Shown here: positions 12,501 through 25,961 of the stretch, piece after piece
How the letters are laid out: the number at the start of each line of letters is the position of its first letter
Numbering within the stretch: the first letter of the stretch is position 1
From: Anisakis pegreffii
Taxonomy: Eukaryota > Nematoda > Chromadorea > Rhabditida > Anisakidae
DNA length: 64,000 bases
Direction: 5' to 3'
Assembly (NCBI GenBank): GCA_035041965.1
Contig: JAPYMA010000881.1
Location: forward strand, 1-64,000
Notes under the pieces: model-generated
What the model was told of the DNA's origin: nothing
Databases searched by the model: none
The model's input: only the letters and a program-made list of their open reading frames with translations
Made by a program: the position numbers and the translations under genes

Positions 12501-13791
12501 ATATCGTTACCACTGATATCAAAATGTGAAACCACAGAAAATCAACACGAACAATCGAAAACAAGAACATCAGCAAGATCGAATGATTGCACGTTACAAA
12601 GCAAATAAATTACATTCACACAAACTAACATAAACAAAAACAACAAAATTACTCTGATATAGCATGAAACTTCAATAAAAATATGTTATTCGATACCCAT
12701 TATAAGATCAGAATGAATGAAATGAACTCAATTTCAACGATTCAACAACAATTAACAACAATAAAGATGAAACAAACGGATTTTGAAGACTTTCAATTCT
12801 GTTATACGCAATCTAAGAATTTTCAACGCTTGATTTCGTTTAAAAGTCGCGTCTCCTATTGACAAATCACGCCACTAACCACAAAGAAGAGAAATGTAAG
12901 TTCATACTAGTTCATATTGTTATTATATTATATATACAAGCTGAGAAAGAATAAAAGCGATGAAAATAATAACAACACGATCAACAACAACGGTTCATGT
13001 TGATGATGATTAACAGAAGAGATTCTTTGTTTGTTTGTTTGAAATTTAGAAGACCAATTAACGAATTCATTCATCAGATTAAGACTATGATTATGATTAC
13101 GCCGAATGTTACAAAATTAAAACAACAGAAAGGGGAAGAACCAGAGAAGAAACAAAAATGTTAAAAAGTGTCATGCAGTATAACATAGTAACAACAACAG
13201 CAGAGTGTAGAGATTCCTAAATTAAAAAAAGTTGCATGCTTGCACCGAAGAAGCACCTTAAAGCTGCTGCTGCTGCTGTTGTTGCATGCATCCATACATC
13301 TCCAATAAAATTAATCTTCACAAAAAAAGACGCTCCCAAAAAACAGGCAAAATGGGTGAAAAATGATGATACAGAATCTAATGGAGCACCAAAAACAGCA
13401 ATAATAGTAGGACAGAAATGAAGAGAAGAAGAAAACATCAAATTACGATTGATTGTCGAGAATTTACGGCAGATGGATGCTGATAAAATATGATAAGATA
13501 AGAGCAGACGATACGGTGCATTGGACACAGACAAGTTGGAGTTGAATGAGAAGTCAGTAAACCGACGGATATGTTATAGAAAGAAATCAAACCTTCAGAT
13601 GATGAATGCTTGCATAGAAGAATAACGATGGAGCTTAAGAAGTGATCGCTGGTCGAGAAACGAAGGTGATTTGTATGGAGAATAATGCTTAATTGACTGG
13701 GTTCTGAGAAGGACTGATAGAAAGGATGAGATGCGACGAGAGAAGAATACATAAATATTGACAATCGAACGGTGATACTGATCGGATCGTA
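9555..13791. other. Intergenic or 3' flank of the Rbfox gene, no gene recognised
   Basis: AT-rich, with AAT/AAC-rich low complexity at 10855-10890, 11700-11740 and 11930-11990. Open frames here are lysine/asparagine or isoleucine/phenylalanine runs and are not credible proteins. The part near 13200-13790 is probably the 3' untranslated region or flank of the Rbfox gene. On the minus strand it contains GCATGC sites at 13234-13239 and 13284-13289. Confidence 0.5.
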
Positions 13792-13997
13792 TCAGTATGG
13801 AGCGAAACGATTCAATGTTCGATAAGCGGCTGCCATGGCTGGATATCCAGGCAATGCGGCCGTCAATGCAGATCCCAAATACGGCTCACCGATCGCGGCC
13901 GCCGTCGTTCCGGCCGCTGAACTTACGACGGCAGCATTCGCTGCTGCTGCGGCTGCACCCCGTGCTGCAAGTGCGGCCATAAGTGCAGGATTTGCTG
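13792..13997 (-). CDS. fox-1: Rbfox last coding exon
   Basis: The acceptor is TTTTCTAG. The exon encodes an Ala-rich tail with [19 protein letters not shown] and ends in NRFAPY followed by a TGA at 13792-13794. The RFAPY ending is typical of Rbfox proteins. Confidence 0.9.
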
Positions 13998-16900
13998 CTA
14001 GAAAACACGAAATAACATTCAATTTTTGTTTTTTGACTTGATTTATAATTATTCCTATCTCCAACTATCATAATTATTGCTTTTTTTTCATTCAGTGAAG
14101 ACAGTTTCTTATTTCAGTACAAAAACGAATCATCCGTTCATCTGTATGTGCATAAAATTTTACGCCCCTATATCACTCACAAGGATCGTTATCATGAACT
14201 AATAAGTGACGACAGTAGTTGGTCGTTGTATTTACCTTGTGCTGCGGCTATCTGCAAACGAGCCTGTTCCGTCAGGAGAGCACTTGGATCGAACGCGGCC
14301 GTTGGTTGAACGTGTTGTGCAGCACTGGCCGCAGCAGCTGCCGCTTGTGGTAACTGTGCGGCTGCATTTCCGAGTAAAAGACTCTGATTTGGATTCAAGT
14401 GCGCAGTGGCGCCACTGAGCTGTGTAACAAACGGGAATTGTTGTTGTTGTTGTTGTTGCTGTGCACTGAGTGCGGCTAACTGAGTTTGTAGTCCTATGCC
14501 TTGTAGATTTCGTACCGCAAGCGCCTGCGCCAACGGACTTCGCAAATAGAGTGCACGATTAGCTGCAGCCGCTTGCTGCAATGCAGCACCTTGTAATGCC
14601 GCAACGGCTAGATTCGCCTCTACAACACCTGCAAAGAAATGTTTTCGAAAAGAATTATTGTCTTGTGTACTGAAAAACAATTCAACGAAATACAATTCTT
14701 CATCATCATACAACACGAACAAACCCTTATTATGTACAATCAATCAGCCATTTTGGCATTCAATCGGTGCTGACCGAATTACTCTTTCTTCTTCTTCTTC
14801 ACCGAGTCGATTCCATTGAGTTGATTTTCTAATAAATTCTGGCTACAAGAACTTGAATTCCAGATTCTTCATGTAGTAAGCACTGAGCCAGACGAATGAA
14901 TATGACTGGCTCAATGTGAATAGAATGCCCGTCCACTCACAACAACAATAATATTAATCCTAATAATAACAATAATCGTAATAATAATGATAATAACATT
15001 CATAATAACAATGATAATAATAATAATGATAATAATAATAGTAATAACAATAATAACAATAATAGTAATAACATAACAACAATATATTATTTTATCCAAC
15101 AAAAGTACTGCTAGTATCAAATTCATAATCTTGACAGCACTAAAACTCATTTCTTGCTCAATCTTCTGATCAACAACTACGAATATAGGGATAACGAAAT
15201 CCAAGATAATATTTCAAAGGAAACATTGAACTGGTGGGATGGATCGATGGCTGGATGAATGCGTGTGCGTCTGTATGCGTTTATGTGCTTATGTAATCGA
15301 AGATTTGATTTATCATTACGCACAACTTGCTGATTTCAGATTGTCGATTGTCTTTCAATGCAAAAACAATTATGGAATGAAATATGGCATTAATTAACTG
15401 CCAAAGTAACTTCACGATCAACGAAACTCAATGGTCAGTGAATTTAGATAATTTGTCTTATCCTTGTCATCCCCAACTAATGGCATATAATGATGGATGG
15501 ATGGAGAAAAGAAACCAATGAAATCCCGATTATTCCTCTCTAAAATCAGTAAACGAAAAGTTTTTGTCAAAAGGTGCAAATCGAACATATCATTATGTGC
15601 ACTATTTACACTATCACCTAATGCTACTTTAACGCAACTCGCTTTCATTCTTATTATGATAGTTCACAACGCCAGAAACGAGAACTTTAGGGATGGATGA
15701 TTCCTTTTCAAGGATATTACGGCTATATTTCACAAAGCTCGAAGACGAACTGAATCACATTCATACATGTTTCAAATGCAAAGTAGTAGAACGATGAAAG
15801 AACGAACACAAGCATCTTGCGCACCGAATCAGAAGCAAATTCAGCTCATACAAAGGTTAATGATCACCGAAATCTTTTATCTAATGTCACCTACACCCAC
15901 ATGCATCCAACCGGCCATATTCAGGCCGCCAAATTTTCCCCAAATACCGGGAAATAGAACCAGTCAGCTGCCTTCAAATACTACTCGATGCATACTCCCA
16001 TCAAAATAGACAATCGTCCTACAACTACTGCTAACATGAACATAAACATTTCCCGAAATATTCACTAAGATATGTAATTATCAAAGATTACTGCATAATG
16101 ACTACAGTTCATTATCAATGATATTGGTTCCTCACCATGATAAATTATCATCTTCTAACATATTCTTTGTACATCAAATTGTTTACGTACTGATACGATA
16201 CGCCTCAATCTTTGAAGGGTACCAATGGCCGAATTCGGTAATATGCACTTTGGAATAGATTTTAGAAGGTAGCCAACCGGATGGATCTTCTCTGAAGTGA
16301 TGTGTTAATCGGGGAACAGTCAACTTGATCTTTAACCCGTATATGATGATAATATGGTGCTCCGAATGGACGGACATCATGCAAATGAGAACAAAACAAA
16401 AACAAAAGACAACAACAGCACACGAATCAACAAAGTATTTCCCGGCGCTGCACATTCGCACCACATACATGACAAGCCATGACAGCATGCTGAAGGCATT
16501 CTGAAATTTTATTTTAGACCATCTAAACAATCAATTCACCGAGAAGAAGCACTAAAATTCAGCTGCCATCGATCAATAAATATGGTCATCAGACTTCATC
16601 GCTCAACAACTTCGAAATATTTCTAACTGTAAGAACAAACTAGTAATCGATAAGAGCAAAGATTGAAGCCAATATAAAACGATTATCATCATTTTGAACT
16701 TCTTTCTCATAATCGTTATTAGTATCACCTATCAATTATTACAACAGCCATGCACAAGAAGCAACCGCACGTGAACATACAAACGAAAGAATATGCGTGT
16801 TGTTTCAGAAGAATGAGAAATGAAAGCAATTAATTAATTCATCGACCAAAATAACAATCATACACAATTATCAAAATTACTATACATCATTATAATACAA

Positions 16901-17746
16901 ATATAAAAAAGAATGCAAGAACAAAAAACGAAACAAGCGATTAATCAATCAAACAATACCACAATCAACAAACGGCTCACCGGGTGCGACCTTCGGCTTC
17001 TTGGTGTGGATGCGAGCAGTTGCGCAGTTCACCTCAAAAAGTCGACTATTAGCGTGAGTGGTGTGTGGCGAGGCAATGCGCCCTCTTGCAGCACGATGCA
17101 TGCTACCCAATTTGCATGATAATAATAATAATGATAGTAATAATAATAATAATAGTGCTAATAATAATGGTATAATAATAATGCACTTTGAAGCAAGTAA
17201 AATTAAACGAGTAGTAGTTATAATAGTATTATTATTATTATATATTTGAGGTAGTAGCAGTATAAAGATGGTGGTAATGGTGAGGGTAGATAGATGTGTG
17301 GGTTTCATCATCAAGAACGTTTCATAGTGATGTAAGTAATAAATAGTAACGAACTGATGAGTAAGTAAATAAATTGATAATTTAGATGAGATAAGAGCCA
17401 GAACCAGAACCACATGCGAACCAGAGAATTCGAAAATAAATGAAAAAACAATGAAGAAAAGCGGTGATTTTCAGGCCATTTCAACGCATATGGTAACATT
17501 TAACTATTACCATTATATTCATCAATATCAACAAACATTTATACTGATTAAATGAACATTTATGCGTTTGGCAGAAGAAAGGAGAGCGCAGAAACCATAA
17601 CGGGTAGTATGTGCTTAATTAATTGATCAGACAAACAAAAACAACAATTATTTATAATAAATTCATAAATATCATAGCTGTTATTATAAAAAATTATATG
17701 AAAATGAATAGGGAAGCCGTCAACCTAGCAGAATACAGCCCGCATG

Positions 17747-17830
<84 letters not shown>

Positions 17831-20800
17831 CCATAATAATGAACATCCACAATTAACAACATATCAATCAAACTTCAAACCATACACACTTCGCAAGATA
17901 ACAGTCCATGAGCAATACTGTTATTATTATAATCACTACTACTATTTCATTCTGATCTCTTCCATAAGACACGTCCAAATAAATCACAACTGAAATTGAT
18001 CGCAAACTCACTAATTCAGTTCACGTCACCACTATCGCCCACCTAAAAATTCATGACTGCTGAAAAGGTTCATGCGCGACTGCTGTCAATGTGCTGCTGA
18101 CTGCACTTACGGGATACAACGACCGAATAAAAAACGATTGCAACTGTTCGAGTGAAGGCTTCAATGTGATTTGATTGATTAATCGATTAATAATGCTTCA
18201 GTGGATTAAGGCACGGATGTGTGAGGTTGATAAATTGAAAACAATCCGCCGCACAGCTCTGGTTTCTGTGACTGAATTGAAGAACTCACTGAACAATACG
18301 TATCATTCATCTCAATGCAATCGTGCACGAGACAAGAAACAAATCGCACACAGAATATAGCCCATTTCGTAAATTTCAATTGAAACTGCTCATCATTATG
18401 ATTACATAAGATCATATTACTGCTATCGTTACTTGAGAAAAGATTGAACGAATGCATAATTAATTATAACAATAAGCATAATATGTTCATAACAATCATA
18501 ATGATCATCATAATCAATAAAATCAATGCACAGTGATAAGCATCTTACATCACCTCATCTACACTTTCGAATCCAATAAAGAACGTAATGCTGAATTTGT
18601 GAAAACTTCAGATTCTGAGAAGAATCTCCTTTTATAAATTATCGTCACTGTGCAGTTACTCGTTTGGTATCGGGACAATTCCAAAGATCACGCGTTGTTC
18701 AGTTGTCCCGAGTAGAAAAAGAGGAGTAATATAAGTTTAGAGATGAAGCTCAGATTCAGGCTTAGTCTCAATTTCAGGCATTGGATTAGTCACATGCAAA
18801 ATGTCCACAAACATTTGTGTGCATTTGATTATTATTCAGTGCATTTGTTGAATTTTCTGCAGCCATCAGTCAATGAATGAAAGAACAAACGAACGCGCAA
18901 TTCAAATAACCCGTAAAGTGTGTGACAGACGAATAGATGAATCGAGCAAGATCTGTGAGAGTAAATGAAATTTTTATTAGTAAAGTGTGAAAAGGAGGTT
19001 TTCAGTTTTGTAATCACTATCATTAATGGAATTTCGTCTCACTAACAAATGCGAATCAAGTGCGCAAAATCGGCCGACTGTTGTGTTGACAATAGAATAA
19101 TCGTAAATACCAGTAAATATCCAGTGCCTTGGATAACGAGCTCTTGGAAATTCCGGAATGCATGAATGGTGCACTAGGGCGCCTCACTATCAGGTGAAGA
19201 ATAAATTGGCTTAACAATCATTCAAACTGATCGTTTGGAAAGAAATTTCACATGAATTATTTCTGGACTGAAAGATTTGCTTTTATGAAAAGGAAGCCTA
19301 GAAGTGTGTGTGTGTGACAGTGCCCAGGGTGAGTGGGTAGTAGTGGTAGCAGCAGCAGCAGCAGGATCAACAGCATCTACTGAACGAGTGTTTCTTATGA
19401 TCACTAATGAAACTCCATATATGGCAATCAATCACATGAACCAATTAATGCTCGCTTGCTTGCTGTGGTAAACAAAACAACAAAAAAAACATGAAGAAAC
19501 CAATCATCATCATCAGCATCATTATCAAAACAGTACATGCAGCATATGTGCAGGCGGGTAGCATTGGTGTGCTACCGTTCGAATCTCTTCAGAACAACAA
19601 TCAACGAAAAGTATTGCAATTGCATTTGCAAGACGTCGTTACATTGAAAAAAAACATCGGTATGCAAGCAGAAAAATTGTTTTTCTTTCAAAATGAAAAC
19701 TCTAACAAGAGAAGAAGATAATATCGTAAATAACTAAAATAATCGCCAATTTATAACAATGATGATACACAAACACATACGCGCACACTCATATTGATTG
19801 GCGACAGCCAAATAACAACGCAAACATTCGTTGTAAATGATTCAGGATCGGATAGATGGCGGTCGCCGCAGACGATGACGAACACGATAGAAACACGACC
19901 GGCCAAGAAGTACCGACAACTCAAAAGTTGCAACCGAGTTAAGCCCAGATTTACGCTTAACATTGAGCTAACATCTTCGTTTTCAAATATTTTCGATATG
20001 AAAAAAATAACACATTCTGAATGCATTATTTTAGTTCAACGTGGTTTAATTTGGATCTAGGTACGGAAAACCTTGAAGCCGCCACTGGCCGACATACGAA
20101 AAAAAGGAAGCTTCGAATGACAGTCATAGGAGACTGAATTCATCATCAATTAAGCTTGGAATTAACGAGTCATAATCACATCGATGAAATAATTCGAATT
20201 AAATTACGCTTGTCACCACAATCATCCAATTTATACTAATTCTTTTGAATCAACCACAAAAACGACAACAATAACAATGATTCTGTTAAATCACTTGATT
20301 CTGCTCGTAAATTTTTTGTTGTTGATGAGAAAATGTTTTTCAGATTGCATGTGTTAACGGTGAAGTTAGTAGTCACAAAATGGTAAAGATAACAATAACA
20401 ACTTAGTAACCATTACGGTAAATGCAAGCAGCAACATTCCAAAAACTGAACTAACGTAAGTACTGCTCAACAATATAAGCAAGACCAGTGCTACACTGAC
20501 TGGTGTCAGCAATAGCATAATACAGTCGAATGCGCAAGTCAAAGCGGGGGTTCAGTACAAATTGACGATCGAGCGAAAATTTCGGCAACGATCAATTAGA
20601 ACGAAATTTTCCGATTCAACTGGGATTCGCCGAAAATGCACCCAGTCGGCAAATTAGTTACCGAAACTAATTTTGATGGGTTCAGCGCAGAATTTCTCGA
20701 CATTTTTCACATTCATTCGATGGTCGGAAATCTGCCGAATGCATATTTTCACATTTTGCGCGATATCCCCCTAATCAAGTTCACAGCTTTTGCCAACACT

Positions 20801-23800
20801 AACACTGCCGATCGAATGAATCGTCCTTATATGCCACCATTCAGAATAACAATGACATCAAAATTAATCAATTTAATGAAAGTATTATTAGTTATGTACG
20901 TAATAATTGTATAATTTAATATTAACGATTCTCATCATTAACAAAACGTATCAAATCCATATGGAAAGACTGTTGATGAATTACGTATAAACAAAATGTG
21001 GGTACTGAATGGAACGAATGGATATTAAAAACAGAATGAAATGAATAGATACTAAAACACATTGTTCCAGATGCGTTCTGATCGCAGCTGGCTGACTCTA
21101 TAGCAAAAGTTGCAGCTGTCACAGCACGGTTTACGGCTTCCCACACACGACAAAATAAATAATGTCGACAAATAAGATGAGGCTAATTGCACTTTTGAAT
21201 GGCTTTCTTTTAGCTTTCGAATCATCAGCGCTTTTATCCACTCGTTTAAAACTACTGCCTTTTCTTAGAGAGTGCACAGATAACAGTTGATTATCAGTTT
21301 TTAACAAGACTACTTGAAAGTAGTTAGAGAAAAATTTCTTGTTCAGGATATAATTTCAGTGAGAAGTTCGTTTTAGTTCAGTTCAACTCAAAAAAAAACT
21401 AAGAATATTCGATTGCTGATGAAAGGAATAATGAACAAGCGCCTTACTATTAGCCAGATGAATGCATGGATTGATTGGCTGTACAACTGGAAAGAAGGAC
21501 AACCATAATAATGCGATCATTGAAGAATGTCATTTTCCACTGAGGAGCGAAAGGAGGAAATAGGGAATATCAATCAACAACCATTCATTTAAACAACACA
21601 GAAAAACTGATCGAAAAAAACTTCGGTATTTCCAAATACTTTTTGTGGATGATTCGAGATATAGTGAATAGAGTTGAGAGTTTAGAAGCAGCAATAAAGC
21701 GGCAGCTTAATCAGTGCTAATGCATTGTTCTAAGTACAATCAATATCACAGTAAATATAATATCAGCGAAAATGAGTAACAGTAGAACCGATGAGAATTT
21801 TTAAGAGACGAAAAAAGAAATTAAGAAAAATAGCGCTCAACTGCTAAACAAATCTGGGAAATAAATAGAATATAATTTCAAATGCCTCAAGATGAAGCTC
21901 ACCTCGATCTTTCGTCCTTCAACTGATGAGCCGTGCAGCTCTTGACGAGCCTTTTCAGCATCTGCTGCTTTTTCCATGGTAACGAATCCGAAACCCTTAA
22001 CAAACAATGGTGCAACATAGATCAACATGGTTTGTTCATAAATTAATGACATAATTGTAAAGTAGCACTTATATTACAATCACAATCACATAAACAAACA
22101 AACGAGCACACCAACCTTACTGCCACGTTCGTTAAATATAATTTCAACGTCCGTAACTGGTCCATATTTTTCGAACATTGCTCTCAAATCAGGATCTCTG
22201 AATCGGAAAGGAATATTCGACACATGTAGACGTTTCGGCGCACCATCTGCTGAATTCGCTGATGTCGACGGATCAGGCGTTGTCAGCGCATTTGCGCCAC
22301 TCTGAGCTTGTTGTTGTGCCTGAAACAAAAAACACCACACCTTTTCTTTTTGATTCATTCTTATAAGTTCCAATAATTTTCGGCTCTTCTTGGAGTAACT
22401 AGGCCCTGCTCCACATTAGAACTGTCCAATGAAACGCTTAATGCTAACTGTACGCTTAGATCATTTACATATGCCAACCAATGCTCAGCTCAAATAATGG
22501 GACTTATCAAAACCGAACCCTCTTCAATTTTCTCTCTATTTCTCAAATTCCTCCAGCAACATCATCGGAATTCAACTGATTTTCGACCGACGCAGAATCG
22601 CATGCACGTCCTCTAAGCCCAGGGGACCCTCAAAAGTACAGTGTGACCCATCGCATGCTCCAATCAAACCTACTTATTCTCATAACACCACATTACTCAC
22701 GGCTTTTTGCGCTAACCGCGATCGGACTGACTGCATATTAACATTACGGATAAACTGAAGGGAGACAATCATATAAAGAGTAGTTAGTGCTAGCAGGGAA
22801 TTACTGAAGTAAATCGAATGAATACAATAGCATTCACTCGGAATATGACATGGATAAATCCAATCGTGAATTTATCGTCAAATGTTGCTCAACACAAGAA
22901 CCTGTTCAAGAGGATCAATGATGGATTGCTGAACGGATAACTAACTTCTCAACTACAAAACATCACAGATCAAGCTCTGCAATGAATACAAAGATAGCAG
23001 TGATACAGTATTGCAATACGTACATTATTTAATAAAGTCAAAAGAAAAATTATAAAAGAATACAATTGACGAAGGGGGAGGCATTTGAGGACCAATCGCA
23101 GCCACTGCAGCCATTTGCATTTGTAACTGCAAATCGTATTGATCTCGACACATCTGATTCTCCTCTTGTTTGACTGTGTCATCGACACTGGATGTGATCG
23201 ACGTAACGCTGGTCGGCTGTGCTGTTGCCAACACACCACCTGCACCCGTCATAACACCGCCGCCTCCTTGTTGATGATGCATCATAGCTGCTGAAAATTA
23301 TGATAATTAGAAGAATTGCAGTCAGAATTACAATTGTAAAAATAGCAAGATATTAATGCTGCTGACATACTCAAAATTCCCATCCCAGTTCATGGCACAT
23401 TTACATTGATTACGTATCCCATCAAATTTATGACATTCATCATAGCTATAAGTACGTATGTAAACATATATCAACGCATCAATGTGATCAGTGATGAAAC
23501 TTGTTAAGTTGACTTTACTGAATATATGGCAACACTTTATTTGTAGCCAACAAGCAGCAATTAGTTGGTAAGATTACGATGATGTATGATACTTTTGTTA
23601 TTGATGATGATAACGTTATGATAGCAATAAGAATGCTTGACGAGATAATGAATTAATAAACAGCTAATGAAGGATGGAATGATAATTTAATATGTTACTT
23701 AACGCACTAAAGTACCTACAGCTAGGAGATCAGGGGTGAATAACTTTAAACTTGAACAGATGACAGGGAAAGGGAGTGAGGGAATTAGATATGACGAACA

Positions 23801-25890
23801 AACACGAAGTTTTCGAAATAAATGTTGGATGCCGATTGTGTTGTTGTTGCTTAATATATGACAAATGAATGAAAATGAATTTGATTCAGAACGAAAACAA
23901 TAATAAACAGAGTAAATAACCAAATGAAGATGGGCAATGAGAAGCACAAAGGAAATAAGTGCATGAAACAATTGGAACGAAAAATCAAATGAAGGAGACG
24001 AGACGCTTATGAAAATCCTTCTGCTGCTGTCGGTGGTGGTATGGCTGCAACTAATTTTTTTGAGTTTTCATCCATCATACATCAACCAAAACAGCAAACA
24101 ATACTTTTCAAATACAAATATATTCTTTCATACTATTACTGATTATGAGGATGATAATAATTCATTCATGAATATAATATTATAAGTCAAAAACATTCCA
24201 TAGATAATAAATATTGTAAATTCATATATAGCTATAGTCATTCACTCATTTATTTATTCCTGCAAATGATAGAAACAAAATAAAACCAAGTGCGCGTGTA
24301 CAAATGTATATGCAACATGAAAAATGTACCTTTTAATATATTACAAGATAATTTGTTGTTACTGAAGATAAAAGAGGACAAGATGAATGTATGAAAGAGA
24401 GCAATAATGAATTTGTTCAATCAAGAGTCTTTACGAACTTCAATATGTAGCATCAGCATCAGTATTACTAACCATAAACCCACTAGTTACAAACACTTCT
24501 ATCAATACAAATATATGTATGTCTTCAACATTAACAAAAATATTATAACTAAAACTTCAAATCGATACAATAAAATTTCTTTTAAGAACTGCCCACTATT
24601 ACTGATAATACTAATGTTCTACGTTTGCTTCACTGCTATTCAATTCATCAACCAAGCCATATAATACACATTCATAAATTCTACCAACTCCATAAAAATC
24701 CAACGCCCATGGCTGCCACTACCTGGCGTAAGGAACATACCTAGCCGCCGAAGAACCGAGGGCTACTTGCAGTTTTAAGACTAAACTGGAACTTGGATCA
24801 GTCAGGCTCAGAGCTTCCTCCCACAAAAGTTGCACTGTAACTACGTACAATACATTAAGTGTGCAGTAAATGTGCCTAGTCGTATAATGACATACATCAA
24901 GTCCGTTGATTTAACTCAGTTTGAAATTCTACAAACTACATTTGAACTTTCGCTCAATGTGCAAATTATATCTAAAATATGAGTGAACAAAAAAAATGCA
25001 ATGTGGGAATGTGAAAAGAATTGAAAATATGAAAGGATGATGACTTATGTACAATGCACAATATTGAATATTGTTCTCAGAGTGAATTTCAAATATCAAA
25101 GAAACATTCAGAGATCATTGCAGCTGATATGAATTCCGAAAACACGCTTTCAGTTCATACGATTTCAATCTGAATATCACCGCATTTAACGAGAATAAAA
25201 CAAAATATCAAATATCAATAGTTTCACTAAACAATTAATACAGCAAGCTTCTTAGAATAGGATGAAGACCTTATACAATCCCAGTAAGGAAAGCCCAATT
25301 ACGTATTCCTTTCCAGCTGATATCCGTTTTATATTCAGTTCAGTGATTTTCAAATTATCGTTCTCCGTACCCCATCTCTGGCCACACTGCACACTACTAT
25401 TTCCTCTCTTACCTTTCAGTAGCCCACATGACTCCTTTCCTAAACATAGCGTTGTGCTATCAACAATTTGTCAGTGGTACCAAATGGTCACAATCAATTC
25501 CTGGCCACTAAAAAAGGCATTTCAGAAACCCTGTGAAACTGAAAAATTAATCAACATTAATTTACCAACCTCCCAACTGCACCCCCTCTACGCCAAACAC
25601 CACAACCATGAACACTTTCTTCCTATCTAGCAATAATCACTGATATTCACAAATACTACCCTCACTTCCTTTCACTTATATAGCGCGTGTTTTCGAGCGA
25701 AAAAACAATAAAATGCGAAATTTACCGAATTAAAAAAGACTATAATACATTAATATGCATTACATTAATATTGCATTATAACATTATACTACCATTGTTT
25801 CGATCCACTGAATGCAATGCAATTGCACTTGTGACTTTTGCCAGAATATTTCTGGGTTATTATCATTTGGGCATCTATTTTATTCAACCC

Positions 25891-25961
<71 letters not shown>

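Noticed and set aside
15890..16009. Pro-rich plus-strand frame, and a minus-strand alternative Rbfox ending ([15 protein letters not shown])
   Set aside because: The minus-strand version would be in phase with the 52-nt exon, but its acceptor lacks a pyrimidine tract and the frame is very short.
16949..17413. 154-codon minus-strand frame
   Set aside because: Only its last part (16981-17032) is coding, as an Rbfox exon. The Leu/Ile-rich remainder is repeat-derived intron.
25262..25630. 122-codon plus-strand open frame
   Set aside because: Pro/Ser/Phe-rich, no domain and no splice support; antisense to an Rbfox intron.
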